From NCBI RefSeq assembly GCF_963668475.1, contig NZ_OY764544.1, positions 2,046,001-2,110,000 of the forward strand: a stretch of DNA of 64,000 nt, given 5' to 3'. This stretch comes from an uncultured Methanospirillum sp. Lineage in GTDB: Archaea > Halobacteriota > Methanomicrobia > Methanomicrobiales > Methanospirillaceae. Below are positions 44,429-54,832 of the stretch, in pieces; within the stretch, counting starts at the first letter, position 1, and every line of letters begins with the position of its first letter. The notes under the pieces are model-generated. The model ran no database searches and had not been told where the DNA came from. It saw nothing but the letters and a program-made list of their open reading frames with translations. The position numbers were made by a program, and so were the translations under genes.

Positions 44429-45495
44429 ATCTGGTTGATTCCGGAGAGGAACTGTTCACACTCCCAGTCTTCACCGACGCAGACCCTGATGTAGTGATCT
44501 GCAAGACCCGGGAATGACCGGCAGGACCTGACGATTACCCCTTTCTCTGCAAGTAATGCCGCACACTCATCACCAGTCATCGGTGCTGTGTTGATCATCA
44601 CAAAGTTGGCTCCTCCCGGAAGAACCGGCAGTCTGCAGGTGTCACGGAATTTCTGAATCCAGGATCTCACATGCCTGATATAGCGCTCAACATACTCCCG
44701 GTCAGAAAGGGCACCGGTTGCTGCAGCAAGCGAGAGGGTGTTCACCGTGAAGGGAGTTGCCGCCTTTTCATACACCGGCTTCAGCCATGACGGGACAAAG
44801 GCATACCCGATCCTGCATCCGGCCAGACCGAAGACCTTTGACATCGTCCGTCCGATGACAAGATTCTCGTGCTTCTTCATCAGGTCACGGTAATCTATCT
44901 CTGAAAACTCCACATACGCGTTGTCCAGGAAGAGGATACCATCCAGTGCATCTGCGATCCTCTCAATGTCTGCACGTGATGTGAGGGTTCCGGTCGGGTT
45001 GTTCGGACTGCAGAGGAACGCTATCTTTGCCTTTTTCGCGGCATTGATGAAGCCATCCACATCAACGGTGAAATCATCTCTCCGGGGAATACTGATGACT
45101 TCAGCTCCCTGTGCTTTTGCCGCAAGCCCGTAGAACGAGAAGGTCGGGACCGATACTGCAACCACCTCGCCGGGGTTCACCAGTACCCGGATGCAGGTCT
45201 CGATAACCCCGTCCATTCCTACCCCGGCTACAAACTCATAATCTCCGTGGTAATCCCTGAGTGCCTGGGCCAAGCTCCCTGCTCCACCTGCATCAGGGTA
45301 CCGGTGCACGGTAGCAAGTGCCTTCTGCACCGCAGCAACCGCAAGAGGGGAGGGACCGAACGGATTTTCGTTGCTTGCAAGCCGTGCGACTCTTGAAAAC
45401 CCGTATGTCTCTGCTATCTCTTCAGGAGAGCGTGCATACACGTACCCTTCCTGTTGATAGATATCACGTACAAGTGAATTTGCTGACTGCGGCAT
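44422..45495 (-). CDS. hisC: Histidinol-phosphate aminotransferase
   Basis: HisC makes histidinol phosphate from imidazole-acetol phosphate with glutamate and PLP. The 357-residue class I/II aminotransferase has ARLASNENPFGPS near 36-48, the CSPNNPTGTL block, FLDNAYVEFSE, and the PLP-lysine region GRTMSKVFGLAGCRIGY. Its closest alternatives are other HisC-like aminotransferases (aromatic or tyrosine-type). The hisD gene lies about 8 kb away in the same window, not in the same operon. The start overlaps the end of argD by 32 bp, suggesting coupling. Confidence 0.93.
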   Translation of the reverse strand: MPQSANSLVRDIYQQEGYVYARSPEEIAETYGFSRVARLASNENPFGPSPLAVAAVQKALATVHRYPDAGGAGSLAQALRDYHGDYEFVAGVGMDGVIETCIRVLVNPGEVVAVSVPTFSFYGLAAKAQGAEVISIPRRDDFTVDVDGFINAAKKAKIAFLCSPNNPTGTLTSRADIERIADALDGILFLDNAYVEFSEIDYRDLMKKHENLVIGRTMSKVFGLAGCRIGYAFVPSWLKPVYEKAATPFTVNTLSLAAATGALSDREYVERYIRHVRSWIQKFRDTCRLPVLPGGANFVMINTAPMTGDECAALLAEKGVIVRSCRSFPGLADHYIRVCVGEDWECEQFLSGINQIC

Positions 45496-46618
45496 TGATG
45501 ATACCTGTTGCCTGGTCTATCTCGGCGTTTGTGATGGTCAGCGGTGGAACAAGCCTGAGGTTCCCGTGCGCAGCACAGTTGACAAGCAGACCGTGGGCGG
45601 CACACTCCTTCTGAACATCAGCACAGTGATCACCGATGGTGATTCCAATCATCAGTCCCCTGACCCGGGGGTTGAGATGAGCAAGGGCTGCCCCGAACCG
45701 CTCACCTTTCGCTGCAACTTCTGGGAGTAACTCTCCGATCACATCGATGGAGGCAAGGGCTGCAGCGCAGGCGATGGGACCACCGGCAAAGGTACTTCCA
45801 TGCTCTGACTTTCCAAATTCGAGCCCTTCCCGTGCAATGATGGCACCCATCGGAAATCCGCTCGCGATCGCCTTTGCCATGGTGATGACATCAGGTAGTA
45901 TTCCATCCTCCTGGAAGGCAAACCATTGCCCGGTCCGGCCCATTCCACTTTGAACCTCATCCACGATGAGTAGCACACCGTTTGCATCACAGATCTCTCT
46001 GACCTGTTTCAGGTAACCGGCCGGCGGAGTGATAACACCCCCCTCACCCTGGATCGGTTCAAGAACCACTGCTGCGGTCTCTGATGTTATTGCAGCCTTC
46101 AGTGCGTCTGCATCGCCGTAGGGTACAAACGTGGTGAACGGCTGAAGAGGCATGAACGGATCCCTGATCGCCGGTTTGTGGGTGCAGGCAAGGGAACCCA
46201 TGGTCCGTCCGTGAAATCCTCCCTCACAGGCGACGACCTCTTTTTTCCCTGTTCTGATCCTGGCAAGTTTGAGAGCTCCTTCCATAGCCTCTGCTCCGGA
46301 GTTGGAGAAGAAGGCTTTTGCCTTTCCCGGGAGTCCGGATATCTCCACCAGTTTCTTTGCAAGAGCACCCTGGTGAGGAATATAGTACAGATTTGAGCAG
46401 TGGATAAGCTCTGCTGCCTGCTCTGTGATTGCCTTGACTACCTTGGGGTGACAGTGGCCGGTGCTACAGACTGCAATTCCTGCAACAAGATCTAGGTACT
46501 GCTTTCCATCTGCGTCGGTGACTGTGCAGCCGGACCCCTTGGTGATCATGATCTCCCTGCTGAATGCAGGCATGATGTATTGTGATTCGAGTTCCCGATA
46601 ATCTGATTCGAACTTCAT
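45464..46618 (-). CDS. argD: Acetylornithine aminotransferase
   Basis: ArgD transfers an amino group from glutamate to N-acetylglutamate semialdehyde in arginine synthesis. The 384-residue class III aminotransferase has GSGCTVTDADGKQYLDLVAGI near the N-terminus, SNSGAEAMEGALKLAR, the LIVDEVQSGMGRTG block and the PLP-lysine segment TMAKAIASGFPMG. It is about the usual size (about 390). In this genome it is separated from argC/argJ/argB (about 14 kb away) and lies in the pyrG-guaAb operon. 4-aminobutyrate or lysine-pathway aminotransferase activity cannot be excluded. Confidence 0.93.
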   Translation of the reverse strand: MKFESDYRELESQYIMPAFSREIMITKGSGCTVTDADGKQYLDLVAGIAVCSTGHCHPKVVKAITEQAAELIHCSNLYYIPHQGALAKKLVEISGLPGKAKAFFSNSGAEAMEGALKLARIRTGKKEVVACEGGFHGRTMGSLACTHKPAIRDPFMPLQPFTTFVPYGDADALKAAITSETAAVVLEPIQGEGGVITPPAGYLKQVREICDANGVLLIVDEVQSGMGRTGQWFAFQEDGILPDVITMAKAIASGFPMGAIIAREGLEFGKSEHGSTFAGGPIACAAALASIDVIGELLPEVAAKGERFGAALAHLNPRVRGLMIGITIGDHCADVQKECAAHGLLVNCAAHGNLRLVPPLTITNAEIDQATGIINAAVSKFTCT

Positions 46619-46627
46619 TATTTCATC

Positions 46628-47545
46628 TCATTCATATTCGATGGTTGCCGGCGGTTTGGGGGTGATGTCATATACAACCCTTGAAACTGCCGGAATGGTT
46701 GAGGTAATCCGCCCCTGGATCTCTGCCAGGTCTTCCCAGGAGATCTCTATTGGATCGGCGGTCATCCCGTCACGTGAGTTTACTGCTCTCACGGCAACGA
46801 TCCAGCCATGCAAACGGTTGTCGCCTTTTACGCCGGTCCCGAGGCCGACAAGGGCTGCAAGGCACTGCCATGGACGGTACTTCTCGACCAGAACGTCCTC
46901 TACGATCGCGTTGGCCTCTCTGACAACCTCTATAGCCTCACGGGTGACTGCTCCGACAACCCTGACCGAGAGTCCCGGGCCCGGGAAGGGCATCCGGTGA
47001 GCAATCTCACTCGGGAGACCGAGTGCCTCTGCAACCTCCCTGACCTCGTCTTTGTAGAGCTCACGAAGCGGCTCTATCACTTTGCTGAACTCCATCGAGA
47101 GGGGCATGCCACCAACATTGTGATGGCTCTTGATGCCGCCCTCACTCTCGATGCAGTCCGGGTAGATCGTTCCCTGGAGCAGGTACTTTGCCCCTGTTGC
47201 CCGTGCCTCCCGCTCAAAGACCCTGATAAACTTCTCACCGATGATCTTGCGTTTTTTCTCAGGGTCTGCCTCGCCGGCGAGGGCCGTGATGAACTCCTCG
47301 CCTGCGTCGATCACACGGACACCCAGATGCCCGAAGATCTCGCTGATCCGTCTGGTCTCTCCCTTTCGCATCAGCCCGGTATCAACATAGATCGGGATCA
47401 GTTTCTCGCCGATGGCACGAGATGCCAGTTCTGCGCAGACTGAACTGTCAACACCGCCAGAGAGGGCGATGACCGCATGCTCATCTCCTGCCTCCTCCTG
47501 AATCTTCCTGATCGACTCTGCAATGAACTTCTCAACCTTGACCAT
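46628..47545 (-). CDS. guaAB: GMP synthase, ATP-pyrophosphatase subunit
   Basis: Archaeal GMP synthase is split, and this 305-residue protein is the synthetase subunit (GuaAb) that adenylates XMP and aminates it with ammonia from a separate glutaminase. The PP-loop [13 protein letters not shown] is at about 27-39. The dimerisation/XMP-binding C-terminal domain has HNVGGMP, the [13 protein letters not shown] motif near 187-199, and a basic C-terminus ending KPPATIEYE. The glutaminase subunit GuaAa is not in this window. It starts at the last base of the pyrG stop codon (TAATG). Confidence 0.95.
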   Translation of the reverse strand: MVKVEKFIAESIRKIQEEAGDEHAVIALSGGVDSSVCAELASRAIGEKLIPIYVDTGLMRKGETRRISEIFGHLGVRVIDAGEEFITALAGEADPEKKRKIIGEKFIRVFEREARATGAKYLLQGTIYPDCIESEGGIKSHHNVGGMPLSMEFSKVIEPLRELYKDEVREVAEALGLPSEIAHRMPFPGPGLSVRVVGAVTREAIEVVREANAIVEDVLVEKYRPWQCLAALVGLGTGVKGDNRLHGWIVAVRAVNSRDGMTADPIEISWEDLAEIQGRITSTIPAVSRVVYDITPKPPATIEYE

Positions 47546-49128
47546 TACTCTACCCCCTTCTTCATCTTCAGTGCTGCTTCCACAAACCCGAGGAACGGCG
47601 GTGACGGCCTTGTCGGGCGTGACCTGAACTCGGGATGGAACTGTGTCGCAAAGAAGAACGGATGTTCGGGGATCTCAACGATCTCCATCCGATTCCCCCA
47701 GGTCCCAGAGAAGACAAGGCCTGTATTCTCCATATCCGCGATGTAGGAAGGTTCCACCTCGTACCTGTGCCGATGACGCTCGGTGATCTCACTGGCACCA
47801 TACAACTTCATCGCAAGGGTTCCCGGCTTTACAGATATCTGGTAATCTCCAAGGCGCATTGTCCCTCCGAGATCCTCTACCCCATCCTGCTCGGGGAGGA
47901 TGGTTATCACTTCAGTACCCTTGGCGCACTCACTGCTGCAGGCATCAGCCCATCCAACCACATGCCTTGCAAACTCGACAACCGAGAGCTGGAACCCGAG
48001 ACAGAGCCCGAGCAATGGGATCTTCTCCTCTCGTGCAAGTTGTATCGCACTGATCTTCCCTTCGATACCCCTGACACCGAATCCTCCCGGAATCAGGATG
48101 CCGTCACATTCCCTGAGTTCTGCTCTCTCAACGCGTTCTGCATCAAGCCAGCGGATCGAGACCTCGGTGGAGAGTGCCCGGCCGGCGTGCTTGAGTGCCT
48201 CCTTGATCGAGAGGTAGACATCCTCTTTGCCGTACTTGCTCACGATCCCGACAGTCACACGCTGGGTGTATTCCCTGGTGACGATACGGTACCAGTCAGG
48301 ATCGAGTGGTTCGTTTGCCAGCTTCAGGTGCTGACAGAGAACCTTGGAGAGTCCCTCCTTCTCAAGTTCCATCGGGACCTGGTAGATATCTGGCGCTGTG
48401 GTTGCGCTGATGACCGCGTACTGGGGGATGTCACAGAGAGAGGAAATCTTCTTCTTGGTATTGAGTGATATCGGGCGTTCACTTCTTCCGACGATGATGT
48501 CAGTAAAGAGCCCGAGCTCACGAAGTGCCTTCACCGAATGCTGGGTCGGCTTGGTCTTGAGATCTCCCATCGAGTCCGAGGGCATCAGAGTGACATGAAC
48601 GAGCGCGCGGTCTTCAGGGGGCAGTTCACTGCGCATCTGTCTGACAGATTCGAGGAATGGCATACTCTCGATGTCGCCAACAGTCCCGCCAACCTCAACG
48701 ATGCAGATGTCAGCTTCCTTCCCGTCAAAGACCTTTTCAGATGCCGCTAACCGGATGCACTCCTTGATCTGATCGGTGATATGGGGGATTATTTGGACAG
48801 TCTGGCCCAGGTAGTCTCCCCTGCGTTCCTTATCGATGACCAGCCGGTAGACCTTCCCGGTTGTAATATTGTGGGATGAGTTCAGCTCGATATCAAGGAA
48901 CCGTTCATAATTGCCAAGGTCGAGATCCACCTCACCGCCATCATGGAGAACATATACCTCACCATGCTGGGCCGGATTCATGGTTCCTGCGTCGATATTC
49001 AGGTATGGATCGATCTTGACCGCAGTGACATTATATCCCCGGTTTTTCAAAAGCCGTCCTATTGATGCAGCGGTGATCCCTTTGCCAAGACCACTCATCA
49101 CGCCGCCGGTGATAAAGATATACTTCAT
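47545..49128 (-). CDS. pyrG: CTP synthase
   Basis: PyrG converts UTP to CTP with ATP and glutamine. The 527-residue protein begins [23 protein letters not shown], the amidoligase ATP-binding start, with the UTP/CTP regions [11 protein letters not shown] and [11 protein letters not shown]. The C-terminal class I glutaminase domain has the nucleophile Cys in [10 protein letters not shown] near 367-376 and the His-Glu pair (FHPEF). It heads a long minus-strand run (pyrG-guaAb-argD-hisC-fap7-like-lipid synthase) joined by overlaps or gaps of at most nine bp, combining nucleotide and amino-acid synthesis. Confidence 0.97.
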   Translation of the reverse strand: MKYIFITGGVMSGLGKGITAASIGRLLKNRGYNVTAVKIDPYLNIDAGTMNPAQHGEVYVLHDGGEVDLDLGNYERFLDIELNSSHNITTGKVYRLVIDKERRGDYLGQTVQIIPHITDQIKECIRLAASEKVFDGKEADICIVEVGGTVGDIESMPFLESVRQMRSELPPEDRALVHVTLMPSDSMGDLKTKPTQHSVKALRELGLFTDIIVGRSERPISLNTKKKISSLCDIPQYAVISATTAPDIYQVPMELEKEGLSKVLCQHLKLANEPLDPDWYRIVTREYTQRVTVGIVSKYGKEDVYLSIKEALKHAGRALSTEVSIRWLDAERVERAELRECDGILIPGGFGVRGIEGKISAIQLAREEKIPLLGLCLGFQLSVVEFARHVVGWADACSSECAKGTEVITILPEQDGVEDLGGTMRLGDYQISVKPGTLAMKLYGASEITERHRHRYEVEPSYIADMENTGLVFSGTWGNRMEIVEIPEHPFFFATQFHPEFRSRPTRPSPPFLGFVEAALKMKKGVE

Positions 49129-49314
49129 GCCTCCCCTCAGAAAAACTCAGCAGAAGAGTTGGTTTCGATCCCTCTAATACCAAACGGCCCCTGACTCATA
49201 GGGCTGAAAACCCTGGCTTCAGAGATATCTTCTCCTGAAAGAGTAGGCCGGGCCCGGCCCGCAAGAGTGATCATCGCCATCTTCTTCCCTCTGGTGAAAG
49301 AAGCCATTAGTGAA

Positions 49315-49722
49315 ATGTCATATCTTGATGATATCGAAAATTCAGGTCAGAAAGCAAACCCGTTCTTCTGTCTCATGGGGATACAGCCCAAAACATATGG
49401 GGAGGGCAGGGCCTGCCTTGAGATGACAGTCAGGCCGGATATGACCAACGGGGAGGGCTGGCTTCAGGGAGGGATGTACACCTCCCTCGTTGACGAAGCG
49501 ATGGCACTTGCTATTTACACTCTGCTCGATGACGGGCAGATGATAGCTACCATATCCTGCACAACAACATTTCTCCGGGGGGTCAGGGCAGAAGAGATCG
49601 TCCTTGCAGAAGCATGGGTGGTCAGAAAAGGCAGGCAGATCATCTTTACCGAAGGAAGAGTCTGTAGTGCTGACGGAAGAACTGAACTTGCCAGGTGTTC
49701 TGCGTCATTTATTGTACGATAA
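49315..49722 (+). CDS. PaaI/YdiI-type hotdog thioesterase
   Basis: This 135-residue protein has the hotdog-fold 4HBT/PaaI pattern: MTVRPDMTNGEGWLQGGMYTSLVDEAMALAIY, where the G-G-x(6)-D-E-A positions give the catalytic acidic residue and the loop, followed by TTTFLRGV and RQIIFTEGRV. It probably hydrolyses an acyl-CoA thioester; the substrate is unknown. The ATG at 49315 leaves a family-sized protein, whereas a longer frame from 49267 lacks homology. It lies 186 bp from the divergent pyrG start and 62 bp before the glycosyltransferase. Confidence 0.85.
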   Translation: MSYLDDIENSGQKANPFFCLMGIQPKTYGEGRACLEMTVRPDMTNGEGWLQGGMYTSLVDEAMALAIYTLLDDGQMIATISCTTTFLRGVRAEEIVLAEAWVVRKGRQIIFTEGRVCSADGRTELARCSASFIVR

Positions 49723-49784
49723 CAGACAGGATCCCCAGAATCTATAAAACCACATACGGAGAACCAGCTGGGAAGCCACTGTCA

Positions 49785-50477
49785 ATGAGATACAGTATCA
49801 TTATTCCGGCATACAATGAGGAGAAGCGGATCGGGAAGCTTCTGCAGAGCCTCTCCGACCCGCAGGCAGAGTTCATCTTTGTCTGTGACGGGACCGACCG
49901 GACCCCGGAAGTGATACAGGAGTTCTCATCAATGCACCCGGGTCTTACGGTCCGGTGCCTGAAATATTCACACAGGCTTGGAAAAGGTGGCGGGGTCTAT
50001 GAAGGGTTCAGGGCTGCTAATGCCCCACTGATCGGATTCATGGATGCGGATAACTCCACAGAATACTCCGAGATGATCCGCCTCATAAACCAGATCGGTG
50101 ATAATGCCGGTATCATCGGCTCCCGCCATATGCCTGAATCGACAATCGAGATTCATCAACCCCTGTCACGACGGTTCCAGAGCAGGGCGTTTAATCTCAT
50201 CATCAGACTTCTCTTCGGGCTGCAGTTCTACGATACCCAGTGCGGAGCAAAGGTCTTTCGCAAGGATGCTGTTGACCGGGTTCTCCCGGATTTACGTGCA
50301 AAAGGATTTGAGTTTGATGTCGAACTCCTCTGGCACCTGAGACGGGCCGGGCTTCAGGTTCTGGAGGTGCCTGTTGTATGGAACGATACCGGCGACTCCA
50401 GACTTCAGACCTCCGATGCATTCTCCATGTTCTCCACTCTTCTACGTCTGCGACTGGGTATCGGGGCCCATGACTGA
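49785..50477 (+). CDS. Family 2 glycosyltransferase, dolichyl-phosphate sugar synthase type
   Basis: The 230-residue GT-A enzyme starts MRYSIIIPAYNEEKRIGKLL, has the metal-binding DxD as MDADN near 84-88, and the CGAKVFRKDAV block with FEFDVELLWHLRRAG typical of DPM1/Alg5-like synthases. It should transfer mannose or glucose from a nucleotide sugar to dolichyl phosphate, or act on a soluble acceptor in N-glycan or S-layer glycosylation. No membrane helices follow, as in soluble DPM1. Its stop is overlapped by eight bp by the TPR gene. Confidence 0.88.
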   Translation: MRYSIIIPAYNEEKRIGKLLQSLSDPQAEFIFVCDGTDRTPEVIQEFSSMHPGLTVRCLKYSHRLGKGGGVYEGFRAANAPLIGFMDADNSTEYSEMIRLINQIGDNAGIIGSRHMPESTIEIHQPLSRRFQSRAFNLIIRLLFGLQFYDTQCGAKVFRKDAVDRVLPDLRAKGFEFDVELLWHLRRAGLQVLEVPVVWNDTGDSRLQTSDAFSMFSTLLRLRLGIGAHD

Positions 50478-52257
50478 CACTGACGGAATCAGATCTGAGG
50501 CATTCAGACTGTTCGAACAGCAGAAGTATTCTGCCTGCCTCGACCTGATCCATTCCACCCCCCCAAGATCCGTCGATACCAGGATCCAGATCCTCGAAGC
50601 GATCTGTCTGTGTAGCATTGGGTCACTTGACGAAGCAGAGGTCTGTCTGCGTGATCTCAGGGCAAGGGTTCCTGATTCAGCAGAAGTCTGTTTATACCTG
50701 GGTAAAGTACTTGAACAGAAGGGAGACGAGGGGGCCAGGACTGAGTATGCCGAAGCGGTCAGGCTGACACCAGATCATCCGGAAGGAATCAGAAGGTACG
50801 CCAGGTACCTTTCCGGAGCTGGAGATCATCGTGCAGCTGTCTGCCTGTTTCGAAGACTCGCCCTTCTCACTGGTGATCCGGAGGATCTGGCCGGGCTCCT
50901 GAAATGTCACTATGTTCTCGGTGATTACGAGGAAGGGATCACGAGATACCAGCAGGCCGGATCACCGGCTGAATGTTTCAGGATATATCTTGACCTGCTC
51001 CTCGCATCAGGAAGATATCTGGATCTTACTCACGATATCGAGGCATCTCACGGTTATCAGAAGGATCGCAATCTTACTCTCCTCTACTGTGAGGCGCTGA
51101 CTCATGTCAATCCGGATCAGGCAGATCGGGAGTTCCTCATCCAACTCAGAAGGGATCCATCTGCAGATCTGGCATCCCGGTATGTCAGGTTTCTCTCCTC
51201 CCGGGATCTCATCAGGGAAGCACTTGGGGTCTGGTCAACATGGCTTGCAAAGAGCGGTGTACCTGAGTACCAGTTGCAGGGAGCAACCCTCCTTGAATCA
51301 GTATCCGGGCCGGAACAGGCCATTGACCTCTATCAGAAGGTTCTCTTTGGAGATGAGAGCAGAAGTCTTAAAGATCCCACAAAGTGGTTCTCATACTATC
51401 GCGATCTTCTGATCAGAATCAAAGGGCAAAAAGCAGCTCTTGACCATGCACTCACCCTTTCAGGATCTGACCTCCCCACAGGTATTCTGGTCGGGATCGC
51501 AGAATGGTGCGGAGAAGTGGGGAGGCATGAGGAGGCAAAACGTATCTTTCTTCAGGCCTTCAGATCAGATCTCACCAACGCCGGGCTCGCATATGCATCA
51601 TATCTCGCCAGGGCTGGTGAGAAGAGGGAGCAGAAAAAGATCCTTGGATACATTCTTAAAACGGTCAGGAAAGCAAGGGACCTCGAGGCAGTTGCCGACG
51701 GGATTCTGGCAATGCCGGACCCTGATCACGATCTGATCTCATCATTGAATCAGAGATTTGATGAGACAATTGGACTGCTCTCCCAGCATGGACGCGAGGA
51801 ATACGCCCGCTGCCTTACTCTTGCCGCCGAACAGGATCTCCAGAGCGGAAGTCCGGACAGATCCCTTGAGCACTCAATAACAGGACTGGCCATTGTCCCG
51901 GTTGATGCAACCACCATTGCCGAATCACTTTTTGCCCTCCTCGTAGCATCTAAAACTCAGGTTCTTCCAGATTATCTCCCATCACAAATCTGCCCGATAG
52001 CAAAAACGCCAAGTCCTGTGAGTGCCGGGAATCAGATCTCTCTCTCATGGCTTGATCCTGGTGAAGAATCAGTAGTTGAATACCTTCGCAAACACCGGGT
52101 CTGTAATGAGATGGATCTCAGAAGAGTGGCGGGAACACGTAGGGTAGCAGGGCTGATGAACAGAATCATGCGAAAAGCAGAAGAACAGGGCATCCACCTT
52201 GCAGAGAAAGAGGGATATTCAGAGTTCGGAGAGGTGTACAGGTATGCAGGCCCCTGA
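50470..52257 (+). CDS. TPR-repeat protein with C-terminal winged-helix-like segment, partner of the DUF2791 ATPase
   Basis: This 595-residue protein is almost wholly helical and made of irregular tetratricopeptide-like repeats (for example EAEVCLRDLRARVPDSAEVC, then a KVLEQKGDEGARTEYAEAVR unit), about ten or more in residues 1-440. The last 70 residues (about 525-590: EESVVEYLRKHRVCNEMDLRRVAG, then an RVAGLMNRIMRKAEEQG helix and a GEVYRY strand) look like a small winged helix. It overlaps the ATPase gene by 14 bp and the glycosyltransferase gene by eight. I infer a scaffold or substrate-recognition role for the ATPase. There is no signal peptide, so it should be cytoplasmic. Confidence 0.75.
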   Translation: MTDTDGIRSEAFRLFEQQKYSACLDLIHSTPPRSVDTRIQILEAICLCSIGSLDEAEVCLRDLRARVPDSAEVCLYLGKVLEQKGDEGARTEYAEAVRLTPDHPEGIRRYARYLSGAGDHRAAVCLFRRLALLTGDPEDLAGLLKCHYVLGDYEEGITRYQQAGSPAECFRIYLDLLLASGRYLDLTHDIEASHGYQKDRNLTLLYCEALTHVNPDQADREFLIQLRRDPSADLASRYVRFLSSRDLIREALGVWSTWLAKSGVPEYQLQGATLLESVSGPEQAIDLYQKVLFGDESRSLKDPTKWFSYYRDLLIRIKGQKAALDHALTLSGSDLPTGILVGIAEWCGEVGRHEEAKRIFLQAFRSDLTNAGLAYASYLARAGEKREQKKILGYILKTVRKARDLEAVADGILAMPDPDHDLISSLNQRFDETIGLLSQHGREEYARCLTLAAEQDLQSGSPDRSLEHSITGLAIVPVDATTIAESLFALLVASKTQVLPDYLPSQICPIAKTPSPVSAGNQISLSWLDPGEESVVEYLRKHRVCNEMDLRRVAGTRRVAGLMNRIMRKAEEQGIHLAEKEGYSEFGEVYRYAGP

Positions 52258-53542
52258 TATATCAGATGTATCGGTGCTTGAGAGCATCGGGATCATCAAC
52301 GCACTCAGGCGGGGGACGGTTCCTGCCCAGGGGCTTGGGCGGTTTGCGGTGGGACTCTCCACAGAGGAGCAGGTGATCGCGGATCAGATGGATCTGGTCG
52401 CGATGGGCGGTGCAGATATCAAGTTCATCAGAGGCGAGTATGGAAGCGGGAAGACGTTCCTCATCTCACGTGCCCTTGAGATAGCACGAAAGAAAGGATT
52501 TGTAACAGCCCACGTCGCCATATCACCGGTCTCCCCACTGCATCGTCTCCGATCCCTGTATGCACAGATCGCAACCTCTCTCCATGCTGGTGGAGAGCAG
52601 CAGGCGTTCAGATCGATCATCGATGCATGGCTGTTCGGGATAGAACAGCGTGTAAGTGCACGGGAAGGGGCAGCCATTCCTGTTGATCGTCTTGAAGAAC
52701 TCACACTTCGCGAGGTTGAGTTTGCCCTTGCAGATATCAGTCTGTTGAATGCACCGGTCGCCGCCGTCATCAGAACCTACTATCTTGCAAATAACGCGGC
52801 AGACTTCAGAACTTCCCAGGCAGCCATCGGGTGGCTCTGCGGCGATCCCAATATTGGCAGGGATCTGAGACAGAAGGCAGGAATTCGCGGGGACATAGGA
52901 GACTCGTCAATATTTCCCCTTCTTGAGGCCCTGCCGGTGTTTGTGACCGGGGCCGGGTACAAAGGCTGCGTGGTTGCCATAGATGAACTCGAGATAACCC
53001 AGACCTTTCCCCGCAACCTCCGCGAGAGGGGATTTCAGAACCTGGTCAGGATCGTCGACGCGATCGACGGGGGCCTGCTCCCCCGCTGGTATCTCATATG
53101 TGCCGGAACACCGATGCTATATGACGGGCCCCGGGGTATGAGACCAATCACTCCTCTGTACGATCGGATCGGCCAGACTCCGAAGGACGGGGAGTTTCCC
53201 AATCCCCGCCAGCCGCAGATCCTGCTCAAACCGTTCAGTCCCGATCGTCTGGAAGAGGTGGCCCAGCGGATAGCCAGTGTATACGAAGAAGCATACGGTG
53301 AGGTGGATAGGAGTCGGATCTCTCACCGGTTCATCAGGACGATGGTGAACCGCGTGAGCACCGCATTTGGTGGAAGGATCGATGTCATCCCGCGGGTCTT
53401 TCTTAAGGAGTTCGTCGATGTTCTTGACAAATGCGATCTCTATCCTGATTATGATCCGATGACCGTGTACCAGACCGATGCACAGGATCTTCAGGAGATC
53501 CTCACAGATGAAGAAAAAGCAGTAATGCAGATCAGGTTCTGA
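52244..53542 (+). CDS. BrxC/BrxD-type (DUF2791) P-loop ATPase outside a BREX locus
   Basis: The 432-residue ATPase starts with the family's hallmark (ALRRGTVPAQGLGRFAVGL near 20-38), then Walker A GEYGSGKT at 64-71 and SPVSPLHRLRSLY. The Walker B/acid pair is at Asp247-Glu248 (VVAIDELE), and LICAGTP is a sensor-like strand. This is the BREX ATP-binding family PF10923 (BrxC/BrxD). BREX defence loci carry methylase, phosphatase and other genes, but here the only partner is the overlapping TPR gene. A cellular, non-phage role such as chromatin or RNA handling is possible. The ATG at 52244 follows a GAGG-containing site. Confidence 0.85.
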   Translation: MQAPDISDVSVLESIGIINALRRGTVPAQGLGRFAVGLSTEEQVIADQMDLVAMGGADIKFIRGEYGSGKTFLISRALEIARKKGFVTAHVAISPVSPLHRLRSLYAQIATSLHAGGEQQAFRSIIDAWLFGIEQRVSAREGAAIPVDRLEELTLREVEFALADISLLNAPVAAVIRTYYLANNAADFRTSQAAIGWLCGDPNIGRDLRQKAGIRGDIGDSSIFPLLEALPVFVTGAGYKGCVVAIDELEITQTFPRNLRERGFQNLVRIVDAIDGGLLPRWYLICAGTPMLYDGPRGMRPITPLYDRIGQTPKDGEFPNPRQPQILLKPFSPDRLEEVAQRIASVYEEAYGEVDRSRISHRFIRTMVNRVSTAFGGRIDVIPRVFLKEFVDVLDKCDLYPDYDPMTVYQTDAQDLQEILTDEEKAVMQIRF

Positions 53543-53553
53543 TACTGATCTGA

Positions 53554-54807
53554 TCAGGTCTCCCTTCTGATACGGGCTGATGCTGCATGGGCATGAAGTC
53601 CTTCGGCAGTTGCCAGCCTCTCAACTACATCACCGATGGTATCTATCCCTTCACGGGTGATGATCTGAACCGTTGCTGTCTTGGTGAAGTGGGAGACATT
53701 GAGCCCGGAGTACAGTTTTGCATTTCCTGCAGTGGGAAGTACGTGGTTTGTGCCGGATGCATAATCCCCGCAGGCGACCGGTGCATACTGGCCGACAAAA
53801 ATAGATCCTGCATTCCTGACGCTCTGAAGAACCGGAAGCGGGTCTTGAACCTGGATCGAGAGATGTTCAGGCGCAATTTTGTCTGACGTCGTGATCGCAT
53901 CAGCGATGCTCTTCACGACCAGATACCCCGACTGGGCAAGGGCCTGCCTGATGATCTCATGCCTGGGAGCTTCTGCCAGAAGCCGTTCGATCCAGTTCCC
54001 GACCTGCGCTGGAAGCTGCGGATCAGTTGTGATCAGCACGGATGCTGCTTGAGGATCATGCTCTGACTGGGCCAGGATATCAGCGGCGATAAAGTCGGGG
54101 CGTGCAGTATGATCAGCGATGATCGCAATCTCTGACGGGCCGGCAGGAAAGTCTATCTCAACTCTCCCCCTGAGCATCATCTTAGCCGCAGTAACATACG
54201 CGTTTCCGGGGCCTACGATCTTCTGAACAGGTTTTATCGTCCGGGTCCCAAGAGCCATTGCCGCAATAGCCTGTGCTCCCCCGACGGTATAGATATCAGT
54301 TACTCCCGCGATATCGGAAGCAACAAGGGTCAGCGGGTTTGCGGGAGGAGGTGTACAGCAGATGATCTCTTTCACCCCTGCAACCAGGGCAGGGACTGCA
54401 CACATCAGCACCGTGGATGGGTATGCCGCGCGACCTCCCGGAACATACATCCCAATCCGCTCAAGTGGGGTGGTCTTCACACCGAGTGTGATGCCATCCT
54501 CGCTTCCGGAGAGCCAGAGATCGTTCTGCCGCTGAAGCTCGTGAAAAGCACTTATCCGTGAGTATGCTTCGGTCAGTGCCTCGATGATCTCTGGATCAAC
54601 CGATTCATATGCAGCATCGATCTCATCTTCCGAAACCCGGAGATGATCCAGTTTTACCTTGTCAAACCGCTCACACAGATCAAAGAGGGCTACATCCCCC
54701 TTTCCTGTTACCTCATCGATGATATTCTGAACTGCACCGGAGACTCCGGTCAGTGTTGCCTGCTGACGGGAGAGCCAGGTATCAAGCGTGAGAGCGGTCC
54801 ACACCAT
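53554..54807 (-). CDS. hisD: Histidinol dehydrogenase
   Basis: HisD oxidises histidinol to histidine with two NAD+ and Zn2+. The 417-residue protein has [15 protein letters not shown] near 122-136, [23 protein letters not shown], the QSEHDPQA zinc-ligand region with catalytic His, and the C-terminal [14 protein letters not shown] block. The family is typically about 430 residues, so it is complete. It is a lone gene here, convergent with the DUF2791 ATPase at an 11-bp gap. hisC is in the window but in another operon. Confidence 0.95.
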   Translation of the reverse strand: MVWTALTLDTWLSRQQATLTGVSGAVQNIIDEVTGKGDVALFDLCERFDKVKLDHLRVSEDEIDAAYESVDPEIIEALTEAYSRISAFHELQRQNDLWLSGSEDGITLGVKTTPLERIGMYVPGGRAAYPSTVLMCAVPALVAGVKEIICCTPPPANPLTLVASDIAGVTDIYTVGGAQAIAAMALGTRTIKPVQKIVGPGNAYVTAAKMMLRGRVEIDFPAGPSEIAIIADHTARPDFIAADILAQSEHDPQAASVLITTDPQLPAQVGNWIERLLAEAPRHEIIRQALAQSGYLVVKSIADAITTSDKIAPEHLSIQVQDPLPVLQSVRNAGSIFVGQYAPVACGDYASGTNHVLPTAGNAKLYSGLNVSHFTKTATVQIITREGIDTIGDVVERLATAEGLHAHAASARIRRET

Positions 54808-54832
54808 GCGATATACGTATGATCTGACCGGT

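Noticed and set aside
46808..48468. Long plus-strand open frames of 211 and 277 codons opposite guaAB and pyrG
   Set aside because: Their translations have no domain pattern, and the minus-strand genes are textbook GMP synthase and CTP synthase. High codon-position GC bias creates such shadows.
50470..53542. A complete BREX phage-defence system
   Set aside because: Only the BrxC/BrxD-type ATPase is present. I see no methylase, PglZ-type phosphatase, BrxL or BrxA/B within the window.
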